64,000 nt of DNA, from NCBI RefSeq assembly GCF_014654675.1, contig NZ_BNBC01000003.1, positions 105,102-169,101 of the forward strand, in the 5' to 3' direction. Made by a program: the position numbers and the translations under genes. Shown piece by piece: positions 17,797 through 25,618 of this stretch. This DNA is from Streptomyces spiralis (lineage in GTDB: Bacteria; Actinomycetota; Actinomycetes; Streptomycetales; Streptomycetaceae). Under the pieces are notes generated by a model. That model did no database searches and was not told the DNA's origin. It was given only the letters and a program-made list of their open reading frames with translations. How positions within the stretch are numbered: position 1 is the first letter of the stretch; every line of letters starts with the position of its first letter.

Positions 17797-19083
17797 TCAG
17801 TTCTTCCCGGTCGCCTGCGCGGCGACGGGTCGGTCGGTGGTGCCGTACGCGAGGTAGCCCCGCTGGGTCGCGATGTGGTCGGCGACATGCCGGGCGTCGT
17901 GCCACACGCCCCAGATGAAGCTGGAGCCGCGGCGGGACAGCCAGGGCAGGCCCAGGAAGTAGACGCCGGGCTCGGAGGACACTCCTCGCCGATGGCTCGG
18001 GCGGCCGTTCTCGTCGAACGCGTCGACCTTCAGCCAGCCGTAGTCGGCGGCGAAGCCCGTCGCCCAGACGATCGAGGTGACGCCGGCCTCGGCCAGGTCC
18101 AGCTCCAGGAGGGGACTGGTCACGCAGTCCGGGTCCGGCCCGAGGACGTGGGCCTCGGGCTCCTCGGGGAGGTCCAGCCCGTTGCGCTCGACGTACTCGT
18201 CGGCCGCCTTCAGGAAGGCCAGGTACTTGTCGTCGCCGAGCGCGATGTTCGTGGCGAGGTCCGGCGCGAAGCGCAGGACGCCGGCGTCGTAGGACGCGGT
18301 CATGCCGACGAGTTCGATGCCGGCGCCGGCCAGGGCCCGGAAGTCCACGGTGTGGCCGCCGCGGGCGCCGCTGACCGCGATGGTGACGTGTTCGGCGCCC
18401 TGGGGAGGCGTCTCCGTGTCCCAGATGCCGAGCACACCGAGCCACCAGCAGAAGTCACGTCCGCGGTACTGGCGGGGAGGACGGTCGTGCGGTCCTACGG
18501 AGAGGAGGACCCGGCGACCGGAGCGGCGCAGCTCGTCGGCGATCTGGACCCCCGAGGAGCCGGCCCCGACCACGAGGACCGCGCCCTCGGGGAGCTGCTC
18601 CGGGTTGCGGTACCCGCTGGAGTGGATCTGCACGGGCACGGCGCCGTCCGGGACGATGGGCGGGATCACGGGCCGTTGGAACGGTCCGGTCGCGACCACG
18701 ACGAATCGGGCGTCGACGCAGCCCTCCGACGTCTCGACCCGGAAGCCGGGCCGGCCTGCGTGCCGGCGCACTTCGGTCACCTCGACGCCGCAGCGGACCG
18801 GGGCACCGACCTTCTCGGCGTACGCGACCAAGTAGTCCGCGACCTGTTCCTTCGAGGCGAAGGCATCCGGATCGACGTCGGTGAACTCCAGTCCCGGGAA
18901 GCGGTCGTGCCACGCGGGCCCGTTGGCGACCAGGGAGTCCCATCGCTCCGAGCGCCAGCGCTCGGCGATGCGGTGCCGCTCCAGGACTATGTGCGGTATG
19001 CCATGGGCTCCCAGGTGCTCGCTCATCGCCACGCCGGCCTGACCGGCCCCGACGACGACTACTTCGGTCTCTTCACTCGGCAT
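17797..19083 (-). CDS. flavin-containing monooxygenase (FAD/NADPH)
   Basis: Two-dinucleotide-domain flavoprotein of 428 aa related to class B (FMO/YUCCA-type) N- or C-hydroxylating monooxygenases. The FAD Rossmann motif VVVVGAGQAGVAMSEHL is near residue 10. ERWRSERWDSL and FPGLEFTD are typical of the family. NADPH binding is in VLVVGAGSSGVQIADEL near 175, and the ATG-type motif appears as SIVWATGFAADY. ATG 19083 is chosen because GGAGG lies 6 nt upstream; the GTG four codons earlier has no site. First gene of the operon, so likely the first oxidative step on the imported compound, producing an imine or hydroxylamine for RidA. Substrate unknown. Confidence 0.85.
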   Translation of the reverse strand: MPSEETEVVVVGAGQAGVAMSEHLGAHGIPHIVLERHRIAERWRSERWDSLVANGPAWHDRFPGLEFTDVDPDAFASKEQVADYLVAYAEKVGAPVRCGVEVTEVRRHAGRPGFRVETSEGCVDARFVVVATGPFQRPVIPPIVPDGAVPVQIHSSGYRNPEQLPEGAVLVVGAGSSGVQIADELRRSGRRVLLSVGPHDRPPRQYRGRDFCWWLGVLGIWDTETPPQGAEHVTIAVSGARGGHTVDFRALAGAGIELVGMTASYDAGVLRFAPDLATNIALGDDKYLAFLKAADEYVERNGLDLPEEPEAHVLGPDPDCVTSPLLELDLAEAGVTSIVWATGFAADYGWLKVDAFDENGRPSHRRGVSSEPGVYFLGLPWLSRRGSSFIWGVWHDARHVADHIATQRGYLAYGTTDRPVAAQATGKN

Positions 19084-19141
19084 TTCAGCCTCCACTCAGG
19101 CGGTAGTCCATCCCGGTGTCGCGTTGACTGTGCTACCGCGC

Positions 19142-19187
19142 GAAACATCCTCGGAGGCATCCGGAAACCTGTCCAACAGATGTTTCC
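19142..19187. promoter_or_regulatory. inverted-repeat cluster upstream of monooxygenase operon
   Basis: GAAACAT at 19142 and GGAAAC at 19163 face ATGTTTCC at 19180-19187. The inner pair forms GGAAACCTGT-(3 nt)-ACAGATGTTTCC, an imperfect dyad with two extra bases in one arm. It is 60-100 bp upstream of the monooxygenase start, where an operator or LysR box would be expected. Which regulator binds it is not shown by the sequence. Confidence 0.35.
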
Positions 19188-19274
19188 GTTATGAGTGAAC
19201 TGATTTTCCGATGTGGCCGCCACACCCCGCCGATGCAACCGTGCGGCCCGAAGTGTGGGCGGTGCTGATGGTGG

Positions 19275-20048
19275 TCATGCGTCGCGCCGGCGCAGCAGGA
19301 GTGCGGCGAGCAGCAGCGATGTGGCTGCCCATGCGGTGAGGACGCCGAGGCCGGCCCATGGGCCGATGGGCTCGGAGTGGGCGGTGGCGGTGGCCTGGAC
19401 GGCGAGTCCGGCCGTCATGGGTGCGATCTGCTCGATGTGCCGCCGCAGCGGGTCGGCGAAGGCCTGGGCAAGAAGTGGCGGCAGGTAGAGCACGCCCATG
19501 ACGACGGCGATCGCCGGGGCGGTGTCGCGCACGACGGTAGCGACGCCGAGGGCGAGCAGGCCGATCAGGACGAGGTAGCAGACGCTGCCGATGGCGGCCC
19601 GCAGGGTGGGGCCGTCGCCGAGGGAGATGAGCGGATAGCCGTGCGCCGGATCGAGCCCGGCCCCCGGGAGCATGAGCCGGCCCACCAGCAGGCACCCGGT
19701 GACTGCGAGGACCCCCGCGGCGAGGGCGAGCGCAGTGGTGGTGGCCGCCTTGGCGGCGAGCAGGACCAGGCGGCGCGGCACCGCGGCCAGGCTGACGCGG
19801 ATCATCCCGGTGCCGTACTCCTCGGAGATGGTCAGGACGGCGAACACCGCGACGACCGCCTGGCCGAGGTAGATGCCTCCCAGGGCGACCTTGGTGGGAT
19901 CCTCCTGCCCGCTGTGCGCTGACACGTGGGTGGCGGCGGCGATGCCCGCACTGAGAGCGACGGTCACGGCGACGGCCCCCGCGAGCAGCCACGCGCCGCC
20001 GCCGGCGGTCCGCGTCTTGGTCCACTCCGCTCGAAGCGCTGCGATCAT
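19275..20048 (-). CDS. ABC-2 type permease
   Basis: Membrane component of 257 aa of an ABC exporter. It begins MIAALRAEWTKTRT, the usual short amphipathic start of actinomycete ABC-2 permeases. About six hydrophobic segments follow (for example WLLAGAVAVTVALSAGI, LVLIGLLALGVATVV), and it ends with a short RRRDA tail. The ISEEYGTGMIRVSLAAVPRR loop after TM2 is typical of the family and contacts the ATPase. ATG 20048 overlaps the upstream permease stop by 4 bp (ATGA). The C-terminal segments resemble those of the upstream permease, suggesting duplication. Third gene of the ATPase-permease-permease set. Confidence 0.82.
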   Translation of the reverse strand: MIAALRAEWTKTRTAGGGAWLLAGAVAVTVALSAGIAAATHVSAHSGQEDPTKVALGGIYLGQAVVAVFAVLTISEEYGTGMIRVSLAAVPRRLVLLAAKAATTTALALAAGVLAVTGCLLVGRLMLPGAGLDPAHGYPLISLGDGPTLRAAIGSVCYLVLIGLLALGVATVVRDTAPAIAVVMGVLYLPPLLAQAFADPLRRHIEQIAPMTAGLAVQATATAHSEPIGPWAGLGVLTAWAATSLLLAALLLRRRDA

Positions 20049-21610
20049 GCGTCCCTCCGGCGCAGCACAACAGCAGCGATCGCCAGGGCGAGCGCGGCCC
20101 AGGCGGCGAGGACACCGAGGCCGGCCCAAGGGGCGAGCGGGTAGTAGCCGTTGCCGAAGGTGTATGGGTAGTCGACCAGCGCCGATCGCGGCAGCGCCTG
20201 CAGCACCGACAGGCCCGCAGCCGGGGAAAGGCGGTACAGCCACGTCACGGCGCCACCGGAGCCGAGGGAGCCGATGAGCGAGGGCAGGACGAACACCAGG
20301 ATGCCCCCGGCGACCGCGGCGGCGCTCTTGCGGGTGATGGCGCCGACGGCGAGCACAGCGATGGCGGTGATGGCGGACAGGGCCGCGGTGCCGGCGATGA
20401 TGCGTACGACGGTCAGGGCGCCGGCCGGGAAGACGTACGCCCCGTTGGCGTGCAGGACGTGCTCGCCGAGGGGGATGGAGGCCGCCGCGGCGACGGCGGC
20501 GATCACGAAGGCGACCGCGCCGATGACAACGGCCTTGGCCGCCAGCACGCGGCCCCGGCCGGGGATGGCGGCGAAGGTGATGCGGATCAGGCCGCGGCGG
20601 TACTCGGCGGTGATGAACATGGCCGCCACCACGATGAGCACGATCAGCGCGACGGTGAGCCCGAAGGGCTGGCTGCTGGCGGCCGTGTTGGCGCCGAGGA
20701 GCCCTTGGACGACGGCGGGGGCAATGTCTCCGGAGCCGCTGACGACGAGGGAGTCGCCGGCCCGGTGGTAGCCGCCGGAGCGCAGCGTCGGGTAGAAGTC
20801 CTGCTCGCCGGCTCCGATGTTCTGACCGCGCCAGGCGCCGGGCGTGGCGTGCCCGGAGATGACGGTGTGGTCGAACGTGGCTGTGGCCAGGGTGCGCGAG
20901 CCGTCGGCCGAGGATCGGAAGGAGACCGGCGAGGTGACGAACAGCCCGATGTGGACGGTGGCCGGCAGCCCGGCCAAGTGCGCGGTGCCGATGCGCGTCC
21001 ACGTCGTGCCGTCGGCCGAGTCGTACCCGGCGAGCGTGTTGCCGGTGCGTGTCAGGCGCAGCCAGCGCGGCGCGCGTCCGGGGCGGCCGGCGTGGTCGTG
21101 ACCGTAGTTGTACTGGAAGCGGTCGCCGTGGCCGCCCGTGGCCATCACCGCGGCGTACGCCGAGCCCTGCCGGGTGCTGGGGCGCAGCAGGATCCCTGCC
21201 TTGGCCCAGGGGGTCAGGCCCGGGCGGGTCTGCCGCGCCTGGGACGGGGCGACGCTGGTCGGGGCGGTCGAGGTGACGCCGGTCAGCGTGGTGATCCGGG
21301 TGGTGATGGTGCCGTCGCCGGTGAGCTGCCGTCCGACGGTGTAGTAGCTGTCGGCGACCGCCTGGCCATCCGGTCCGGTGGGCACGAAGGCGTGGCCGGG
21401 CGTGCAGTCGCCGGTGCCGGTGCAGTAGTCGGTGTGAGTGCCATTGGCGACCAGATAGGTGAAGAGGACGCACAGCACGGCGGCCATGACGGGGGCGATC
21501 ACCCAGCCTCGTACGGTACGGAACTTGGTCCACTCGGCCCGCAGCACGGCCGTGAAACGGGCCCGCTCGGGCGTGCCGGCCGCCGCGGGTGGGGCGGTGG
21601 TCGTGGTCAT
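20045..21610 (-). CDS. ABC-2 permease with extracytoplasmic lectin-like insert
   Basis: Unusually long ABC-2 permease of 521 aa. After TM1 (VIAPVMAAVLCVLFTYLVA, near residue 42) about 250 residues follow without a membrane segment before TM2 near 315 (LTVALIVLIVVAAMFITAEY). The insert (PWAKAGILLRPS, GDRFQYNYGHDHAG, WLRLTRTGNTLAGYDSADGT, HIGLFVTSP) resembles the DUF1349/concanavalin-like fold used to bind glycans. The rest is a normal permease (EYRRGLIRITFAAIPGRGR and six helices). The domain should lie outside the membrane, so it may sense or hold a ligand. ATG 21610 overlaps the ATPase stop by 4 bp. Confidence 0.82.
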   Translation of the reverse strand: MTTTTAPPAAAGTPERARFTAVLRAEWTKFRTVRGWVIAPVMAAVLCVLFTYLVANGTHTDYCTGTGDCTPGHAFVPTGPDGQAVADSYYTVGRQLTGDGTITTRITTLTGVTSTAPTSVAPSQARQTRPGLTPWAKAGILLRPSTRQGSAYAAVMATGGHGDRFQYNYGHDHAGRPGRAPRWLRLTRTGNTLAGYDSADGTTWTRIGTAHLAGLPATVHIGLFVTSPVSFRSSADGSRTLATATFDHTVISGHATPGAWRGQNIGAGEQDFYPTLRSGGYHRAGDSLVVSGSGDIAPAVVQGLLGANTAASSQPFGLTVALIVLIVVAAMFITAEYRRGLIRITFAAIPGRGRVLAAKAVVIGAVAFVIAAVAAAASIPLGEHVLHANGAYVFPAGALTVVRIIAGTAALSAITAIAVLAVGAITRKSAAAVAGGILVFVLPSLIGSLGSGGAVTWLYRLSPAAGLSVLQALPRSALVDYPYTFGNGYYPLAPWAGLGVLAAWAALALAIAAVVLRRRDA

Positions 21611-22527
21611 CGCCGTACCGCCGTTCCGGTGCGGAACTCCGTCTCTTCGTTGGTGAGCTGGAAGTAGACGTCCTCCAGCGTCGCCCGCCGGGTGCTGACC
21701 TCGGCGAAGGCCACGCCGGACCGGCCGAGGGCCTCCACGACCTGGCGGGCGCTGAGGGCGGAGATGCCCAGGGTGCTGTCGTCGAGGACCGTCGTGGCGC
21801 CCCCGGCGCGCTGCAATACTTGGGCCGCCTCGGCCGGCGCCGGCGTCTGCAGCAGCACCTGCTCGCCGGTCAGCAGCTCCTCGATGGCAGCGTCGGCAAG
21901 GATCTTGCCGCGTCCGATTGCCACGATGTGGTCGGCGATGCCCTGCAGTTCACTCATCAGGTGGCTGGAGACGAGCACGGCCCGGCCCTCGGTAGCGAGG
22001 GTGCGCAGCAGAGCGCGCATCCAGACGATCCCCTCCGGGTCCATGCCGTTGAACGGCTCGTCCAGGATGACCACCGGCGGATCGCCGAGCAGCGCCGCCG
22101 CGATGCCGAGGCGCTGGCGCATGCCCAGCGAGAAGCCGCCCGCCTTGCGCCGGGCCGCCGCGGTGAGGCCGACCTGCCCCAGCACCGAGTCGACCCGGCC
22201 GGCGTCCAGGCGCTGGGAGCGGGCCAGCCACAACAGGTGGTTGCGCGCGGTACGGCTGGGCTGGACGGCGGCGGCGTCGACCAGCGCCCCGACGTGGCGC
22301 AGCGGGTGGTTCAGCGCCTGATAGGCGTGTCCGCCCACCCAGGCGCGGCCCTCGTCGGGTTCGTCGAGGCCGAGGATCACCCGGATCGTGGTGGACTTCC
22401 CCGCCCCGTTCGGGCCGATGAAGCCGGTCACCTTGCCGGGCGGGGCGGTGAAGGACACGCCGTCGAGGGCGAGCGTGGGTCCGTACCGTTTACGCAGACC
22501 GGTGACTTCGATGGTTGCCTCGTTCAC
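21607..22527 (-). CDS. ABC transporter ATP-binding protein (exporter type)
   Basis: Nucleotide-binding subunit of 306 aa. Walker A is GPNGAGKSTT near residue 38, the Q-loop region is DEPDEGRAWVGG, the signature is FSLGMRQRLGIAAALLG near 134, and Walker B is PVVILDEPFNGMDPEG near 155 with the H-loop at VLVSSHLMSEL. Residues 215-300 form the extra C-terminal domain typical of bacitracin/antibiotic-resistance and Nod-type exporters. Starts with GTG or ATG at 22527, the first gene of the three-gene exporter, and faces a two-component system across a 154-bp gap with a perfect palindrome. Likely induced through that system by a toxic or envelope-active compound. Confidence 0.88.
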   Translation of the reverse strand: MNEATIEVTGLRKRYGPTLALDGVSFTAPPGKVTGFIGPNGAGKSTTIRVILGLDEPDEGRAWVGGHAYQALNHPLRHVGALVDAAAVQPSRTARNHLLWLARSQRLDAGRVDSVLGQVGLTAAARRKAGGFSLGMRQRLGIAAALLGDPPVVILDEPFNGMDPEGIVWMRALLRTLATEGRAVLVSSHLMSELQGIADHIVAIGRGKILADAAIEELLTGEQVLLQTPAPAEAAQVLQRAGGATTVLDDSTLGISALSARQVVEALGRSGVAFAEVSTRRATLEDVYFQLTNEETEFRTGTAVRR

Positions 22528-22581
22528 GGGCTCGTCCGTCCTTGTCTCGGCGACAGCTCTCGACGTAGATGTACGACACGG

Positions 22582-22626
22582 CCGGTGTCAGCCCGGTGTC
22601 GGCTGCCGACACCGGGCTGACACCGG
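22582..22626. promoter_or_regulatory. 45-bp perfect palindrome, probable response-regulator operator
   Basis: Two 22-bp arms match perfectly around a single central T (22604). Each arm is itself two 11-bp direct repeats (CCGGTGTCAGC then CCGGTGTCGGC), so the site holds four CGGTGTC half-sites. OmpR/PhoB regulators bind 10-11 bp direct repeats, so the structure fits the adjacent response regulator. It is centred between the divergent ATPase (22527) and regulator (22682) starts. It could also form a cruciform or hairpin, but lies upstream rather than downstream of both genes. Confidence 0.65.
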
Positions 22627-22681
22627 GGCCCTGGCATGGTGGGGGTGAAGGCAGCCGCCCGGACCGAAGCGGAGGACGTTC

Positions 22682-23344
22682 GTGAGAGTGCTAGTCGTCG
22701 AGGACTTCGAGGTGCTGGCCCGCTCGATCGGCACCGGCCTGCGCCGCGAGGGCATGGCGGTGGACGTGGTCCTGGACGGCGGCGACGCGCTGGAGCACCT
22801 GGCGATCACCCGCTATGACGTCGTGATCCTGGACAGGGACCTGCCCGGCGTCCACGGCGATGAGGTGTGCCGGAGCATCGTGGCCGACGGCTGCGGCAGC
22901 CGGGTGCTGATGCTCACCGCGGCGAGCACGCTCAAAGACCGCGTCGACGGCCTCGGCCTGGGCGCCGACGACTATCTGCCCAAGCCGTTCGACTTCCCCG
23001 AACTCGTCGCCCGCGTGCGCGCCCTGGCCCGCCGCTCCACCCCGGCGACGCCGCCCACCCTGAGCGCGGCGGACCTCACCCTGGATCCGGCCCGGCGCGT
23101 CGCGTTGCGCGCCGGGCGGCGCCTTGAGCTCAGCCCGAAGGAATTCGCCGTCCTCGAATGCCTCCTGGCCTCCGGCGGCCGCGCGGTCTCCGCCGAAGAG
23201 CTCCTCGAACGGGTCTGGGACGAGCGGGCCGACCCCTTCACCACCGCCGTCAAGACGACCATCCGCCGGCTGCGCGCAAAGCTCGGCAACCCGCCGGTCA
23301 TCCACACCGTCCGCGAAGGCGGCTACCGGATCGGACACGCCTGA
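22682..23344 (+). CDS. OmpR/PhoB-family response regulator
   Basis: Two-domain regulator of 220 aa. The receiver domain has the acidic pocket in VLVVEDFEV, the phosphorylated Asp in DVVILDRDLPGVHGDE near residue 51, the switch Thr in VLMLTAASTLKDR and Lys in DYLPKPFDFPEL. The C-terminal winged helix (residues about 130-220) contains LSPKEFAVLECLLASGGRAV, VKTTIRRLRAKLG and VREGGYRIG. GTG at 22682 has GGAGGA about 6 nt upstream. The kinase gene overlaps its stop by one base (TGATG). Likely target: the divergent ABC exporter through the palindrome at 22582, and its own promoter. Confidence 0.93.
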   Translation: MRVLVVEDFEVLARSIGTGLRREGMAVDVVLDGGDALEHLAITRYDVVILDRDLPGVHGDEVCRSIVADGCGSRVLMLTAASTLKDRVDGLGLGADDYLPKPFDFPELVARVRALARRSTPATPPTLSAADLTLDPARRVALRAGRRLELSPKEFAVLECLLASGGRAVSAEELLERVWDERADPFTTAVKTTIRRLRAKLGNPPVIHTVREGGYRIGHA

Positions 23345-24444
23345 TGCGCCCGTACGAGAAGGTCATGTCCCTGCTGCGCCGCAGGCGGCGGCCCATGCTC
23401 CGAGCCCAGCTCACCCTGCTGTATTCGGGGTTCTTCCTCGCACTGCTCGCCGCCGTGCTCCTGGCAACCAACCTCCTGTACGGGCACACGGCAGCGCGGG
23501 CCCCCGCCGGCGCCCCTGCGGGTGTCGACCACGTCGGCGGCAGCCGCCACTTCGACCTCGCCCCCGCCGCCATCGGGCTGGCCGCCGCTGCCGTTGCGCT
23601 CGCCGGAGCCTGGTGGCTGGCCGGACGGTTCCTGCGGCCCCTGCGTGCCATCGCCACCACCGCCCAGGAGATCTCCGCAGGCAACCTCGGCCGCCGCCTC
23701 GACCTCGACGGCCGGGGCGACGAGTTCACCGACCTGGGCAGCACCCTCGACGACCTCTTCGCGCGTCTGGAGGCGTCCTTCGAGGCCCAGCGCCACTTCG
23801 TGGCCAACGCCTCCCACGAACTGCGCACCCCGCTCGCCGGACAGCGCGCCCTCCTGCAGGTCGCCCTCGCCGACCCCGAAGCCGGCATTGAAGACCTGCG
23901 GGGGGCCTGCGAAGAAGCACTGCGCCTCGGCGATCAGCAAGAACGCCTCATCGAGGCGCTGCTCACCCTGGCCACCGGCGAACACGGCGTCGAGGAGTGG
24001 GAATCGGTCGATCTCGACCAGATCGCCGCCACCGTCATCGCCGGCCGCAGGCAGCAGGCCGAACGCCGCGGCATCACCATCGACGCCGCGCTCGGCCGGG
24101 CACTTGCAACCGGCGACCCCCGGCTCATCGAACGGCTGGTGGTCAACCTCGTCGACAACGCGCTGAGCCACAACACCCCTGGCGGGCACGTCGAGATCAC
24201 CACGGACCTGGTGGGAGACGAGGCCTGGCTCGCGGTCAGCAACACCGGCCCGGACATCCCCCCTGCCGAGGTCGAGCGGCTCTTCCAGCCGTTCCAGCGG
24301 ATCGCCAGCCCGCGCGTGCGCCCCGCCGGCGGCCACGGACTCGGCCTCGCCATCGTGCGCGCCATCGCCCAGGCCCACGGCGCCACGCTGACCGCTCGCC
24401 CCGGCCTCGAAGGAGGCCTACACGTCGAAGTGGCCTTCCGCTGA
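23344..24444 (+). CDS. sensor histidine kinase
   Basis: Membrane kinase of 366 aa partnering the upstream regulator. Two membrane segments (LLYSGFFLALLAAVLLATNL near residue 28 and AAIGLAAAAVALAGAWWLAG near 77) flank only about 30 extracytoplasmic residues, as in intramembrane-sensing or exporter-coupled kinases. HAMP follows (RFLRPLRAIATTAQEISAGN), then the H-box FVANASHELRTPLAGQR with the phospho-His near residue 160. The N-box is VVNLVDNALSHN, and the ATP lid is PFQRIASPRVRP with GGHGLGLAIVRAIA. ATG 23344 overlaps the regulator stop. The tiny sensor loop suggests it senses the membrane or the ABC partner rather than a soluble ligand. Confidence 0.92.
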   Translation: MRPYEKVMSLLRRRRRPMLRAQLTLLYSGFFLALLAAVLLATNLLYGHTAARAPAGAPAGVDHVGGSRHFDLAPAAIGLAAAAVALAGAWWLAGRFLRPLRAIATTAQEISAGNLGRRLDLDGRGDEFTDLGSTLDDLFARLEASFEAQRHFVANASHELRTPLAGQRALLQVALADPEAGIEDLRGACEEALRLGDQQERLIEALLTLATGEHGVEEWESVDLDQIAATVIAGRRQQAERRGITIDAALGRALATGDPRLIERLVVNLVDNALSHNTPGGHVEITTDLVGDEAWLAVSNTGPDIPPAEVERLFQPFQRIASPRVRPAGGHGLGLAIVRAIAQAHGATLTARPGLEGGLHVEVAFR

Positions 24445-25024
24445 CCCGTCACCGCGTCGAACTCCCTCTCAGGGACCACAGCATCGCACGGCCCCACATG
24501 GCACCCCGTTCGGGTCCCCCAGTACTCCCTTGCCGCACAAGCTGATCTGCCAGGAGTTCCGTACCTCCTGTTCAACGAGGGGTTGCCGCCGGCGGAAGGC
24601 CCCTAGGCTGGTGAAGATCCCTCTGACCCAGCTCAGGGGCTGGCCCTGACCGGCGACTTCGAGGGCGTGGTCGGCTTCGGGGCCGCGTTCCGCGCCCACC
24701 CCCGTCTACCACGCCTTCACGCTCCACAACCCGGAGCGCCTCGTCCTGGACGTCAGGCACGCCGACCGCTTGCGTGACGCCGCCGTCGGTGAACGGCACA
24801 CCCGTCCCGCGGCAGCCTGCGCCGCCCCGCGTCACTCGTTCTGCCGTGCGGACGCGGGGCGCCGGGCCGGTTTCCGGGCGCTGTGCTCGAACGGCGTGCT
24901 GGGCCGCGGCCTGCGGCCGGAGTCGGGGTGGCCGGAGGCCACCAGGACGATCTCGGCGTACAGCGGCCGCTGACCCCGGCAGCATCCTGCACGCCGTGAC
25001 GTCGTTACTGCCGTGTGCTGATGC
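24445..25024. other. 580-bp gap with degraded sequence
   Basis: No intact gene is supported between the kinase stop and the soxG stop. The plus strand at about 24610-24765 holds a decayed AMIN-like fragment (separate entry). On the minus strand at about 24836-24980 a short open stretch (PLYAEIVLVASGHPDSG) looks protein-like but has no start, ribosome site or family that I recognise; it may be another relic. Codon bias is weaker than in neighbouring genes. Confidence 0.5.
24610..24765 (+). pseudogene. remnant of AMIN-like domain (lipo)protein
   Basis: One frame from 24646 reads LTGDFEGVVGFGAAFRAHP, and after a +1 or -1 shift near 24708 another reads VYHAFTLHNPERLVLDVRHA. Together they match the conserved end of actinomycete AMIN-like secreted proteins (a strand pair around F..GVV.FG followed by F.L..P.RLV.DV). 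There is no start, signal peptide or stop in register, so this is a short decayed relic. The family call is from memory of the motif and is tentative. Confidence 0.35.
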
Positions 25025-25618
25025 TCATCCGTCGCCGTCCCGGTATTCCGTGCAGGCGTCGACGAGCCAGGTGGCCAGGTAGGACGCGAACGAGGAGCGG
25101 ACCAGCAGCCAGACGCTGGAGGCCGCCTCACCGCGTACGACCAGGGTGACCGGCGCCTGCGCCAGCAGCGTGTTCAGGCACGAGCCGACGGGCGTCACCC
25201 GCGGATCCAGGTCGACGGCGCAGCCCTGGGCGAGCACCGTGCGGACCAGATGCCCGGACAGCGCCAGGGTCGTGCGCTGGGCCGAGACGTCGGTGACGGT
25301 GGCGAACTCGTCGCCGATGGCCGCCCGCAGCCGGCCGATGAGGTCGTCGGCCGGCCCGTCGGGGGCGACCAGCAGGCATTCGTCCGGGCCCATCCACAGC
25401 GCCTTGACGTCGCCCGACATCTCGGCGCTCACGGGGCCCGGCAGCGTGATGTCCAGGGCCGCCTCGACGGCCTTGGCCGCGGTGCTGCCGGGTTCCACCC
25501 GCAGGGTGAGCTGGGTCAGGCAGGGCAGTTCCCGGACCTGCACCCCGGTGGGCAGCTGCGCCAGGGGGTCCTGCCACGCGGCGAGCGGGCTGAAGCGAGT
25601 GGGCGTCTCAACCGTCAC
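25025..25618 (-). CDS. soxG: sarcosine oxidase gamma subunit
   Basis: Small subunit (197 aa) of heterotetrameric sarcosine oxidase, which converts sarcosine, O2 and tetrahydrofolate to glycine, peroxide and 5,10-methylene-THF. The sequence carries the SoxG pattern: FSPLAAWQDPLAQLPTG, VREL..LTQLTLRVEPGS, ALWMGPDECLLVAPDG near residue 95 and AVDLDPRVTPVGSCLNTLLA with a final FASYLATWLVDA. The fold resembles part of the aminomethyltransferase family. GTG 25618 overlaps the soxA stop by 11 bp, so it is translationally coupled and made in step with the alpha subunit. Last gene of the operon. Confidence 0.9.
   Translation of the reverse strand: MTVETPTRFSPLAAWQDPLAQLPTGVQVRELPCLTQLTLRVEPGSTAAKAVEAALDITLPGPVSAEMSGDVKALWMGPDECLLVAPDGPADDLIGRLRAAIGDEFATVTDVSAQRTTLALSGHLVRTVLAQGCAVDLDPRVTPVGSCLNTLLAQAPVTLVVRGEAASSVWLLVRSSFASYLATWLVDACTEYRDGDG

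Noticed and set aside
24770..24973. Plus-strand 67-codon frame between kinase and soxG
   Set aside because: No ribosome site, no recognisable domain, Arg/Ala-rich composition; most likely non-coding decay.
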